From Gilliamella sp. wkB308 (GTDB taxonomy: Bacteria; Pseudomonadota; Gammaproteobacteria; Enterobacterales; Orbaceae): 64,000 bases of DNA. Where the stretch lies: positions 1-64,000 of the forward strand of contig NZ_LZGN01000035.1 of the NCBI RefSeq assembly GCF_001690185.1, given 5' to 3'. The number at the start of each line of letters is the position of its first letter. Within the stretch, counting starts at the first letter, position 1. Made by a program: the position numbers and the translations under genes. Below are positions 1-10,900 of this stretch, piece by piece. The notes under the pieces are model-generated. The model ran no database searches and was not told where the DNA came from. It saw nothing but the letters and a program-made list of their open reading frames with translations.

Positions 1-885
1 ACAGACATCGACGGAAAAGTGGTTGAGCATCCGTTAATAGACTTGTCCTCACCACCGTCATCGATCGTGTATAACGGAGTAGGTGGAGCCCAAACCTTAC
101 CGATAGGTTTGAAAGATAACACGTTAACAACCTATTCGGCCTCGATTAACGATTTAGTGTTGGGTTATCGAGCAGCGGATGCGGATATAACGGTTATTAA
201 AACAGCGTTAAAAGATAATGTTGTGACAGGCGATATCGTTCCTTACAGCATAAAAGTGATTAATAACACGGTACAAACAGCGAATATCAAAGTGAAAGAC
301 ATCTTACCGGCAGGGTTTAAGTATGTAAAAGGCTCATCACGTTTAGATGGTAAGAAGATAGCCGACCCGAAAGGTGGAAAAGCGATGACTTATGATTCGT
401 TGGAATTAAAAGGAAATGGTGAACTCGTTATTAACTATATGTTAGTTGTGGGCTCAGGTGTGACTCAGGGCGAGTACACCAATACGGCGATGGCACTGAG
501 TAAACTGGGTCGAGTGGTATCGAATACTGCGCAGGCGACAGTGACAGTGACAGCGGACCCATTATTTGACAATGCATTAATCTTCGGAAAAGTGTTTGTC
601 GACCGCAACGGTAATGGCGTACAAGATGAAGGTGAAGAAGGTCTGGGCGGCGTGAAATTAGTGACGGCTCGGGGAGAAATCATCACAACTGATACGCATG
701 GTCGTTACCATATAGTCGGTGTATCGGGAGGACGTTGGGAACGAGGAGCAAACTTCGTTATCAAACTAGACCCACGAAGCTTACCGAAAGAGTACAAAGT
801 AAGCGGACGTAATCCAAAAGTGGTGAGAGTATCGCCGGGATTACCAAGTAAAATTGATTTTGGTGTTACCGAGGTTAATCAGTAA
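1..885 (+). CDS. DUF11/SdrD-B-like surface protein, 3' part only
   Basis: The reading frame is open from base 1, so this is the C-terminal ~294 residues of a longer protein that starts before the window. It carries a DUF11-type repeat (around VIKTALKDN to GEYTNTA) and then a Cna-B/SdrD-B-like domain with a calcium-type loop DRNGNGVQDEGEEG. The last residues (PGLPSKIDFGVTEVNQ) nearly match the end of the 2,742-residue protein encoded at 4963-13191, so the two are close paralogues. In fused relatives an outer-membrane barrel is linked to such domains; here the barrel is a separate gene downstream. A surface or adhesive role is inferred. No membrane anchor or sorting signal is visible at this end. 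Confidence 0.8.
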   Translation, partial: TDIDGKVVEHPLIDLSSPPSSIVYNGVGGAQTLPIGLKDNTLTTYSASINDLVLGYRAADADITVIKTALKDNVVTGDIVPYSIKVINNTVQTANIKVKDILPAGFKYVKGSSRLDGKKIADPKGGKAMTYDSLELKGNGELVINYMLVVGSGVTQGEYTNTAMALSKLGRVVSNTAQATVTVTADPLFDNALIFGKVFVDRNGNGVQDEGEEGLGGVKLVTARGEIITTDTHGRYHIVGVSGGRWERGANFVIKLDPRSLPKEYKVSGRNPKVVRVSPGLPSKIDFGVTEVNQ

Positions 886-939
886 TTACCATCAAAGACG
901 GACAAGGAAGTCTGTCTATCCCTATCCTTTCAGGTCTTT

Positions 940-963
940 CCCCCGTCTATCGGGGGTTTTTTA
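940..963 (+). terminator. Rho-independent terminator
   Basis: A 6-bp GC stem (CCCCCG at 940-945, CGGGGG at 951-956) with a TCTAT loop is followed by a T run. The same hairpin and about 50 bases of similar flank recur after the paralogous gene at 13252-13275, so the duplication includes the terminator. Confidence 0.9.
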
Positions 964-1306
964 TTTCTAATTAATCTATCCTCTTAATCTTACTTTTAAT
1001 AACTATAAACAATTAATTAAAGTAACAATTTATATAGAAATTAGCGATCAGAATAATATGTATTGATCGTTTATTGTGATCAATATATAGTATTATGTAA
1101 ATATTATGAAAATGTTTTAATAAAAATATTTCATTTTGTAATTTTTTTAACTGATTGATTAGCTAATTTATTATTTATCAACAAAGATTAATTGAGGTTG
1201 GTTATCAATCATTTTTTAAGGTTTATGGATAAATTTTGATGTTGAGTTGAATTACGGAAATAAAAAATATAATCGATCTTAGAAGAAGAGAAAGGAAATA
1301 AACTAA
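964..1306. other. AT-rich intergenic region
   Basis: No gene is seen between the terminator and the outer-membrane protein gene. The stretch is very AT-rich and probably holds the promoter of the 1307-4846 gene, but no single -35/-10 pair stands out. A ribosome-binding site (AAGGAAAT) lies just before the ATG at 1307. Confidence 0.5.
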
Positions 1307-4300
1307 ATGAAAAAACATAACTGGACCCGGCATCCACTTTGCCTGTGTATTAGTTTTGCTTTTTTTCTTGGCTCCAATAGTGTTTATGCAGGTAGTTTAG
1401 ATATACCTAAATTAAATATTATTCGGGATGAGTTTAATGCAGAAGAAAAGCTTAATTTAAGTATTTATAATCCAAAAGTGAAGTTGACGTCGCAAGGATT
1501 GTTTACGACACCAATGGGACTTTATATTTACACTAACTATCCAACCAAAATCGCAGAATATCAAATCACCATTTACCGTCAATCGGATTTAGATAACCGG
1601 CAACCATTAAAGATCTTACGATTTAAAGAAATCAGTCCGTATGAGGCGGTGTTATGGCGTGGTGATACCGATAATGGCGAGCCGTTATCGACAGACAGCG
1701 AGTATAAAGCGATTTTAACCACAACCGGTTATGCAGACCAAAAAGATACCGTATATGCAGTGCCATTTAAAACCTTGGGTTACGGCAGTGCACAAATCGA
1801 CAATCCGTTCATCGCCTACCGCAAATCGACCCTCTCGTCGAATTTATTATTTGGTCAATTAAAATCAGACAGCACGATACCGGGCTTTGGTGAAAGCCGA
1901 ATAAACCATCAGGGCATTGTCACCAGTGCCCAAGACCGTAAAGTGGTCATTCAAATGGCGGGGCTGGAAGATAAAAAAGCAGTGAAGCTCAATGGTGAGC
2001 GCTTAGTGGTGGACGACAATGGTCGAGCCATGCGCGAGATAATTTTATCACCGGGTGAGTATCAGTTTGATTTAAGCTGGCAGGATGGATCGGGTCAGAA
2101 ACAATCGCAACAGGAAAAGTTGGTGGTTGAAAAGAAAGATGACATTTTTTATGTGGGTATAGTTGATGTGACGTATGCACAAAACAATGTCAGCGGAGAA
2201 GGGCGTTCGATACTGGAAGAGGCCGACAGTCATCACTACAGTGGCAAAGGGAGCTGGGATGGTCGGGTTGCCTTTTATGTCAAAGCGAATAAGGGTGATT
2301 ACCGGTTAACGGCGCATTTAGACACCACTGAAACGAAATTAAAAAATGCATTTGGACATTTAGGTGAAAAAGACCCGACTCGTTTTGCCCGTGAAATAGA
2401 CCCGCAAGCTTACTACCCGATATATGGGGATGATTCGACCACGGAAAGTGATGTGGATACGGAAGGTAAGTTTTATATCAAATTAGAGAAGGGCAAAAGT
2501 TACGGGTTATGGGGTAACTATAACACCCAAATTACCGGTAATGAGTTTGCCAACTTTAACCGCAGTTTATACGGGGCAAAGTTATATCACGAAAGTGAGC
2601 ATTCAACTCGGTATGGTGATACCCGCACATTCGCGACGGTATTTTTATCGAACGGTGAAACGCGTGGCAGTCATGTTGAGTTAGCCTCGACCGGTGGTAG
2701 TTTATACTTTTTAAAACATCAGCGTATTACCGCAGGGAGTTTAAAGTTGTCGGTTGAAGTGAGAGATCGCAATACCGGTAGGGTACTGAGCATCAGTACC
2801 TTGACCGAAGGGGTCGATTATGAAGTGAACCAGTTTCAGGGTCGGGTGATGTTAACCAAAGCCCTGCCAATGACGGCAAACGGTGGCACGGGCAGTTCAA
2901 TTATTGAAAGCGGTAATCTGGTTGGGGGTAATCCGGTCTGGATTATAGCGGAATATGAATATTACTCGGACGGTTTTGACTTTGACGGTCAAAAAGTGTT
3001 TGGTGGTCGGGCTTATCACTGGTTAAACGACCATGTTCGAATTGGCGGTACATATATCAGTGAAGACCAGTCAGGCGGTGAAACGTATGAGTTAAAAGGG
3101 CTAGATGTCATTGTTAGACCGACGCAGGGCACGCATACCCATTTTGAATATGCCAAAAGTAAGGCTGGGATGAGTGATATCTATGTGTCGAGCAATGGTG
3201 GCTTATCATTTAATCAGACAGTGTTATCGGGTGATACACGGGGAGCAGCATGGAAGATTAACCAAAAAATCGAATTCAGTGATTTGACTGGTGAGGATAT
3301 CCCGTTAAGTTTTACGGGTTATTACTCAATGCAGCAGGAAGGCTTTTCGTCCTTTGCTAAAGCCCGTAGCAGTGATTTAGAAGAATGGGGCGGAGAGTTA
3401 CGTTATGACTTTGAGCCGGATAAGCAAGGGGTATTAGTTTCTTATAGCAGTGAAAAAGACAAGGGTAATTATGTAGAACGGATAGCCCGTGCACAATATT
3501 ACACCACGCTGGGTGATTTATATAAGACCACATTAGAGCTGGAGCACCGTAATAATCACAATTATGGTGAGGACAGCACGCATGAAATGCTGGTGGCGGC
3601 GAAATTGGAACGCTCGTTTTTTGACGGACGAGACAAAGGTTACATCATTCAGCAGCTGACGTTGGGTAAATCGGGTGCTGTGGCGAATGATAACCGTACC
3701 ACCTTAGGATACAGCTCACAAATTACCGAGAGCATCAATCTGGGTGCAGAAGTCTTTGCATCAAATCGGGGTGCTGGTGGTGGCGTTCAGGGCAGCTGGG
3801 ATGTGAATGACCGCACCAGTTTATATACCAAAGTATTAAATGATGTGGACTCAACCTCGGGTCGGGGCATTACCACGGTTGTCGGGGGACGCAGCAAAGC
3901 GACCAGCCAGATGGAGCTTTACTCAGAGCGACAATTTAAGACCACCAAAATTGACCGAACCACTTCTGATGTTTATGGAGTGACTTATAAACCGACTGAA
4001 TCTCAGTTTGTTGAAGGGTCTTACTCGATAGGACGGGTGAATAACCGTAACCGAAACCGTACTAGTTTAACCGGAAATGATGAAACTCGTCGGGATGTGT
4101 ATGTAGTAGGATACGGTTATAAAAATGATACCGTTCAGGTACGTAACCGAGTGGAATACCGGATAGATGAAGGTAGCCATCGGATCCGCCAATGGGTAAC
4201 CACCAACCGGGCAAAAACGACCGTAAGCGAAAACCTCAGCTGGATGGCACAGTTTGATTTTGCGAAAACGTTAGGTGAGCACGATAACAACAGTGAAGTG

Positions 4301-4846
4301 CTGAGTAACTACACGGAGTCGACATTAGGCTTTGCTTATCGCCCGTTATCTTTCAATAACCTGAATTTATTCGGCAAGCTGACGTATGTGTATGGTTTAG
4401 ATCCGGATGATCAGCTGATAGCCAACTCGACATCGTCAAATAGCAAAAGCTATACCTCAAGTCTGTATGACCAAAAGAGCTGGGTGTGGTCATTAGAAGG
4501 CGTGTATGAGTGGAATGCGAACTGGGAAACGACGTTTAAAGCAGCACACCGACAAGGGCATTTACGTTATAAAGGTGAAAGCACTTGGTACTCATCAGGA
4601 GCAAGCTTATATGCACTCCGCCTCAATTATAAGACAGGTGACTGGGAATACCAGATAGAAGGTCGAACATTACGTACCGATCTGGCAGATGACCATAAAG
4701 AGGGGGTCGTGACCAGTATATACCGGAATATCGGTGACAATATCAAGATGGGAATAGGTTATAACTTTACAGATTACAACGACAACTTAACGCACCTGAA
4801 CTACCGTTCACATGGTTGGTTTGTCAATGTAGTAGGGAGTTTCTAA
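1307..4846 (+). CDS. Large outer-membrane beta-barrel protein, partner of DUF11 protein
   Basis: A 1,179-residue protein with a clear Sec signal peptide (residues 1-28, cleaved after SVYA). The N-terminal third looks like beta-sandwich modules. The middle contains a segment typical of the barrel part of giant DUF11/SdrD proteins (YYPIYGDDS, then KSYGLWGNYNTQITGNEFA, then VEVRDRNTGRVLS and a GVDYEVNQFQGRV motif). The C-terminal half is rich in alternating aromatic/polar strands and ends in Phe (FVNVVGSF), as outer-membrane barrels do. Its stop overlaps an in-frame ATG (TAATG) upstream of the giant gene, so the two are one operon and may be translationally coupled. I infer that it anchors or exports the DUF11 partner. 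The exact family name is not certain. Confidence 0.75.
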   Translation: MKKHNWTRHPLCLCISFAFFLGSNSVYAGSLDIPKLNIIRDEFNAEEKLNLSIYNPKVKLTSQGLFTTPMGLYIYTNYPTKIAEYQITIYRQSDLDNRQPLKILRFKEISPYEAVLWRGDTDNGEPLSTDSEYKAILTTTGYADQKDTVYAVPFKTLGYGSAQIDNPFIAYRKSTLSSNLLFGQLKSDSTIPGFGESRINHQGIVTSAQDRKVVIQMAGLEDKKAVKLNGERLVVDDNGRAMREIILSPGEYQFDLSWQDGSGQKQSQQEKLVVEKKDDIFYVGIVDVTYAQNNVSGEGRSILEEADSHHYSGKGSWDGRVAFYVKANKGDYRLTAHLDTTETKLKNAFGHLGEKDPTRFAREIDPQAYYPIYGDDSTTESDVDTEGKFYIKLEKGKSYGLWGNYNTQITGNEFANFNRSLYGAKLYHESEHSTRYGDTRTFATVFLSNGETRGSHVELASTGGSLYFLKHQRITAGSLKLSVEVRDRNTGRVLSISTLTEGVDYEVNQFQGRVMLTKALPMTANGGTGSSIIESGNLVGGNPVWIIAEYEYYSDGFDFDGQKVFGGRAYHWLNDHVRIGGTYISEDQSGGETYELKGLDVIVRPTQGTHTHFEYAKSKAGMSDIYVSSNGGLSFNQTVLSGDTRGAAWKINQKIEFSDLTGEDIPLSFTGYYSMQQEGFSSFAKARSSDLEEWGGELRYDFEPDKQGVLVSYSSEKDKGNYVERIARAQYYTTLGDLYKTTLELEHRNNHNYGEDSTHEMLVAAKLERSFFDGRDKGYIIQQLTLGKSGAVANDNRTTLGYSSQITESINLGAEVFASNRGAGGGVQGSWDVNDRTSLYTKVLNDVDSTSGRGITTVVGGRSKATSQMELYSERQFKTTKIDRTTSDVYGVTYKPTESQFVEGSYSIGRVNNRNRNRTSLTGNDETRRDVYVVGYGYKNDTVQVRNRVEYRIDEGSHRIRQWVTTNRAKTTVSENLSWMAQFDFAKTLGEHDNNSEVLSNYTESTLGFAYRPLSFNNLNLFGKLTYVYGLDPDDQLIANSTSSNSKSYTSSLYDQKSWVWSLEGVYEWNANWETTFKAAHRQGHLRYKGESTWYSSGASLYALRLNYKTGDWEYQIEGRTLRTDLADDHKEGVVTSIYRNIGDNIKMGIGYNFTDYNDNLTHLNYRSHGWFVNVVGSF

Positions 4847-4962
4847 TGAACAGTTGGCAAAAAGTTAATAGAGGTCAGATGTATTCACCCGTGCAAATCA
4901 AATCAAACCGAAATGTAGAAAATCGAAAAGAAGAGAATTTGCGCATATCAGGAGAAAAGATA

Positions 4963-7900
4963 ATGCGGACTGCGCATAATGCAACAGTGAAAAAAAGAAT
5001 GCTAAGGGGTATAAAACAACTATTAGCCTCAGTGTTTATATCGATGGTGACACTATCAACTGCGTATGCCTTTGATATAAATGGAAAAGTCTATTTAGAT
5101 TATGATAATACGGCAAGCAAAACAGAAATGCCTCTAACGGGTTTAAAAGTTGAATTATATGATAGTAATCAAAAACTATTATCTGATGCGATAACCAACC
5201 AAGACGGCAGCTATAAATTAGATGCGCCATTCCTAGGGACATATAAGGTTGTGGCAAAAACGACTGAAGGTGAAACCATTGATCGCTCCGTACAACTTAT
5301 CGTTGATACCGGTGCGTCTGCTCAGAACTTATTTATCAAAGGGCAAGGCGGTGATATCAATTTAGCGATAAAAGATGACAAAGGCGCCGGAGCAAAGAAT
5401 ATTCCTGTTAGATTAATTTATAGCGCTTCTTCCAAAACTCCTATTTTTGTAACAAGTAATGGTGGTACAGTCGAGCTTAAAAATACCTTAAAAGGTCATC
5501 AGTATGATATGGTAGTTGATGCAGAAGATTTTATTACAGACTCAAGTAATAAAATCAAATATGCATTATGGGATGCAACGTTACCGGATAGCAAAAACGC
5601 CTATGTTGACAAAATTAGTTTTAATATGGCGGGTAAAAATCAAAAAGGTGTGTTTAATGTCAAACCTCGTAACGAATGGGGGATTGATGGTATTGTGGCT
5701 ATCGATCAAAATGGTGATGGGATCTACACAGTAGATTTTGATACCGGTGCAATTGATATGAATGTCGAGCTTTATTATCCTGGCACGACAACGAAAGTAC
5801 TGGGTACAAAAACGATGACTACAACTGATGATGGTCGATATCGTTTTAAAGACTTAGCGGTGGCGAGTTATGACATTAGGGTAACCAATGTTAAAGCACC
5901 TTATATTCCAATTAGTAAAATTGAACAAAACGTCAAAATAACAGACGTAAATAATCAAACAAATGGTCCGACATTTTTATTAAGAATGGACCCAAACGAT
6001 ACAACGTTAGTTGGTATATCTGGAAATGTGTTTGTACTAGGACCTCAGCAATATATTCAAGCAGGTCCGGATTCAGGTAAAACGGGCAATAATATTCCGC
6101 TTGTGGCTCAAGGCAGTACAGGACTTAATACCACAGTTGAGCTTTACCAACATAATGGAACCAATTGGAATAAAATTGCTTCTCAATTTACCACCGGTAA
6201 TTTGGGCGCCTATCAATTTGTCGGATTAATAAAAAACAAAGATTATAAAGTTGTTGTCACTGAATCAAATATAAATTTAAATGAAAATATTTTTGTTAAT
6301 GATACGGACGGTAAATCAACCAGTACCTCATCTAAATCAAGAAGTACGCATAAAGGTAAAGTCACATTAAGTAATGGTACACAAGCTAACATAGCGGCTA
6401 AAGAGATTATTTTACCTAAACTTAATGAACAAAAAACCAACCAAAACTTTTGGTATTCACCAATACGTAAAGATTTAGGTAATTTATTAGTCGTTAATTA
6501 TTTGAAAACAGCTAATGGGAACTGGAGCTGGAGTTCAACGATTAATGGGCTTGAAGCGATTACCGCCAGTACTTATACTAAAATAGCCTTTTTTGAAGAA
6601 GATGGTGTGACTCAAGCAACCGATTTACAAGGCAATAAATTAGAAGTTAGCTATCAAAAACCGGGTTTTTATGGCGTAAGAGGCTCACAAGATTATCCTA
6701 TCGATCATGCTGGTTTGTTTTATTATTCTGTTGTTGAATATGATACGGAAAATTTGGATTATCCCGAATCATATAATGGCGAATATTCGGTTAATGTTGC
6801 ACCAGCAAAAACTTGGGGAGATACCATCTATTTTACACCAACAAGACCTAATACGATTTCCGGATATGTATATTTAAATAATAGTCATCGAGATGCTTTG
6901 GGATCTTACAATCCAAATCAAGATATACCAATTAAACAAAATCGGCTTATCTTGGAGCGAGAAGTATTTGGAGAATGGACGGTTATCACCGAATTCGCAA
7001 CAGATAACAAGGGTCATTATAATTTCACCAATTTGCCTAATGGTAAATATCGTGTTACTGCTAAACAGGAGTATGGTGGTGGCAGTGATATAAGGAATGG
7101 CGATATTGATTTCGAAAATAATGATCAGAATAGCGGTTCAAGTATCGATCCTAATGATAACAAAAAAACGATATCAAGTATTGTTGTTAATGCGAATGGT
7201 GGTAACAAATACAACACGGACACTAACATCTGGTATAAATTAAAAATTAATCAACACATTCTTCGTGGCTCAGTATTTTTAGATACATGGTTAGGTGATG
7301 GTGAGATACAAACCGAGCAAATGTACAATGCTAATGACCTACCATTAAAAAATGCTGTCGTTTTACTTTGCGAAGATGATGGTACCAGTGATTGTATTGA
7401 AAACGGAAGTAATTTTATTGGAAAAAAATTAACCAATGCTAAGGGTGAATATAGTTTTCAAGGGCAACAAGATGGTATTAATCGAGATGTGACTTACATC
7501 GTTAAAGCTATCTATTCAGGTACAACGGCTGTCAATAATCCTGATAAAGAGTTAGCACCAAGTTATAAAGTACAGTTTAAACAACTTGATATGCCATTAA
7601 CTAAGCGCTTCCTAATGCAAGGAAAAGGACAATTTTCGGCTGCGCCGGTTAATGATCTCAATGGTGATATGAAGTATGCAGGTGAGCAAACCATTGAGAA
7701 TGGAAATGGATATTTTCAAATTTACTTCTGGAATGGAATTAATTATGAAAAATGGGGTGATATTGGTGATTACTATCGAACGATCAAGCTAAAATCATTG
7801 CCTGAAGGCAAATATCGTATCGTTCACAATCAGGGAGAGAACTTTATCGATATTGCGGATATGGACCCGGTAACACCACCTGGAATAGTAGATTTTGAAG

Positions 7901-10900
7901 TATTAGCTGACGGTTCACTTGCCAATAATTTAGGTAAAAATAATCTATTTTTAATGCAAGCTCAAGTTGCATCATCAAATACGACAGAGGCAATTTCGGG
8001 CAAGCTTTATTTGGATGTAACAGGTTCTAAAAACAAAGACGAAGCAGTTGAGCTGACTAAAGAAGAACTCATTCAATATAATAAAAGTATGCTAACTGTA
8101 AGTGGTATTTTTACGCCTCGTATCTACCCGGGATATTTTAACGGTAATGTTGACGATATTTTGGATCAAGTTGACTTTATCGATAAAAGTGTACAATACA
8201 CGGGCGAATTTGCTTATACTGCCGCGAATTCAACGCGAGGAAAATTATATCTAACCAATATGTTATTACGTTTAACAGGTCTGGATACCTCGCAATTTGA
8301 ATTGGTCGGTAACAGTGGTCAGTTAAAAGGCGATTATCTGCCAACAAAAGTACAAACAAATCTGGAATATATGCAAGTTGCGCCTTCAGGTTTATTGGGA
8401 GCACCAGATCAGTACTGGTTAGTAAAACTGAAAAATGATACAGAGATCAGTGGTCGACTTTATTACGATTATGACGATGATGGTTTTTTTACTCCAGGCA
8501 CAAATGATGTTGTGATTTCGGGTGTCACCGTTGAGTTATATCGTAATGGTAAATTCTATGCAAAAACTAAAACTGATAAATCCGGTCTATATAACTTTAA
8601 AAATTTATTTAATGATACTTATACCGTTAAAGTTACTGAACAGGGTTTAGATAAACAACGTTATGAATTAAAGAGTGTTTTAAATACGGTAGCGGATATT
8701 GCTATTAATGAAAAAACACCAAAAGTAACGGGTGATAATTTAGATTTTATTTACAAGAAAAACGGCGATGCGGCGATCACCGGTCATGTAATGGTTGATA
8801 TTAACAATAATGGCACACTAGAAAATAATGTTGATAAGACTGGGGACATGGCGATACCGGATATAAACGTCAAATTATATAAATTTGATGGTACCAATCG
8901 TACGTTTTATCGTGAAGTAAAAACGAATGCAAAAGGTTACTATAGTTTTAGTGGTATTGATTTAAATACTGATTATATTGTAGAAATTGAACCCACAAAA
9001 GGTTTTGGTGTTATTGCTAATGCAGAGGGTAACACAAATATCAATTTAAAACCGATTCACTTTGAAGATGTTGGAAAGACAGTACAAAACCAATATTTCT
9101 TATTGGCAGGAAGTTCAAATAGTGAACCGTCAGCTGGTATAGGTAGTAATAAAGCACTTAATAGTGGTATTGCGGGTAAAACTATTATTGACGGTGATGG
9201 AACATCATCTGAATTGCCAATTGATAATGTATTGATCGGCCTAATTGATTCAAACGGAACAGAAATCGCTCGTCAATATACCAATAGTAAAGGTGAATAT
9301 CATTTTTATAACTTACCTTCCGGTAAGTACAGTATTAATGTTGTAACGTCACCGGATGGTTACACATTAGTTAAAAACAGTAAAGGTACCACTCAACCAA
9401 TTGATACTTTATCTGGTCTAGATTTAACTAATGTGGGTATAAAAGACAATAATTTCTATTTTAAACAAGCGAGTGATGAAGGTATTGGTGGTAAAATCTA
9501 TGTTGATTATGCCGATAATAATACCGATTTTAATCAGTTAAATGTGTTTGCCTATTTACTTGATAATAAAACTTCGTATACCGTTGAGTTACGTGACGGT
9601 TTAGATGGAACTGGTAAGCTATTAATGACCCAACAAACCGTAGATGGTGAGTATCATTTCTCTAATCTGGTGTTTGGTGATAATGCTAACTATTCTGTGG
9701 TACTGAAATTAGACGCTAATGCTGACCATGCGTTTAAACAAAGTTCAGCCGGTAACGATCCGAAAAATATTGTTATTCCGGTTGCGAGTTTACCAAAACA
9801 AGGTTCACCGGATAACTATTATCTGCTGGTAGGAAAACAAAAAATCGGTGGTTATGTCTGGGTTGATGAAAATGAAAGTAAAGACAGACAGGATGACGAA
9901 GGGCTTAATGGCATCAATGTGACCCTTAATTATCAGGCACCGGGTGCAACGGATTATGTCGAGCTTAAAAAGGTTAATACCGATAATTCAGGTCACTATC
10001 AGTTTGAAAAATTACCGAAAGGGGGTAACTACCAAATTAAGGTTAGCACACAGGAAGGAACGCAATTAATTGCAGAAAGTGTCATGGCCGGAAATAGCGA
10101 TAGCTATGCGTTTACTCCGTTAACAAAAGATGAGTTAACTAATAGTACAGCGTATAAATACAATGGTACGATAAAAGGTCATGTGAGTATTGATGTCGAT
10201 AACAGTCAAACGAGAACGGCTATAGATGAAAATTTATCGGGACTGACGCTAAAATTGACTAAAACAAATGGTGCAACTACGAAACAAGTGACTACTGACA
10301 ACAATGGTAATTTTGAAGTAGATAACTTATCGTTTGATGATTGGGTTATTACGGCAGACAGTTCGCAAAGTGTGGCTGACTGGAGTAGTTACCAGTTGAG
10401 TTATACCCAAACGGGTAATAAAGCAGTGGCAGCAACGGCAAAAGACTTATCATTAACGGTTAATCTTTCGAAGCAAAATCCAGCGGTGAGTGGCGTTGAA
10501 ATAGGTTATCACGGGAGTGCTGTTATTAAAGGTTATGTGGTGATCGATGCCGATAACGACGGAAAATATAGCGCAAATGATATTGCCTTTGGAGCCTTAA
10601 GTACGCCAATTACGCCGAAACTGGTGTTAACATCGGCGAAATCGGGATTTGTGGAACAGGAGATTAAGGTTGATGCTCGAACCGGTCTGTTTGAAGTGTC
10701 AGGTTTAAGCCGACATGATTATGTGCTGAAAATTGATGATAAAGCGATTGAGCATTCCGGTTACAGACTGGTGTTCAGTCCGAACTCAAATGCAGCGAGC
10801 AATCAGGTGACGTTTAGTGTCAATAGTCCGAAAGATGACCAATTTTCAGCCGGTAACGTTGCTGAGCAACAAGCATTCGGCTTTAAAAGTGAGAATGTGT

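Noticed and set aside
4816..4962. TTG start at 4816 for the giant protein
   Set aside because: It lies inside the upstream gene without a ribosome-binding site; the ATG codons at 4846 and 4963 both have better signals.
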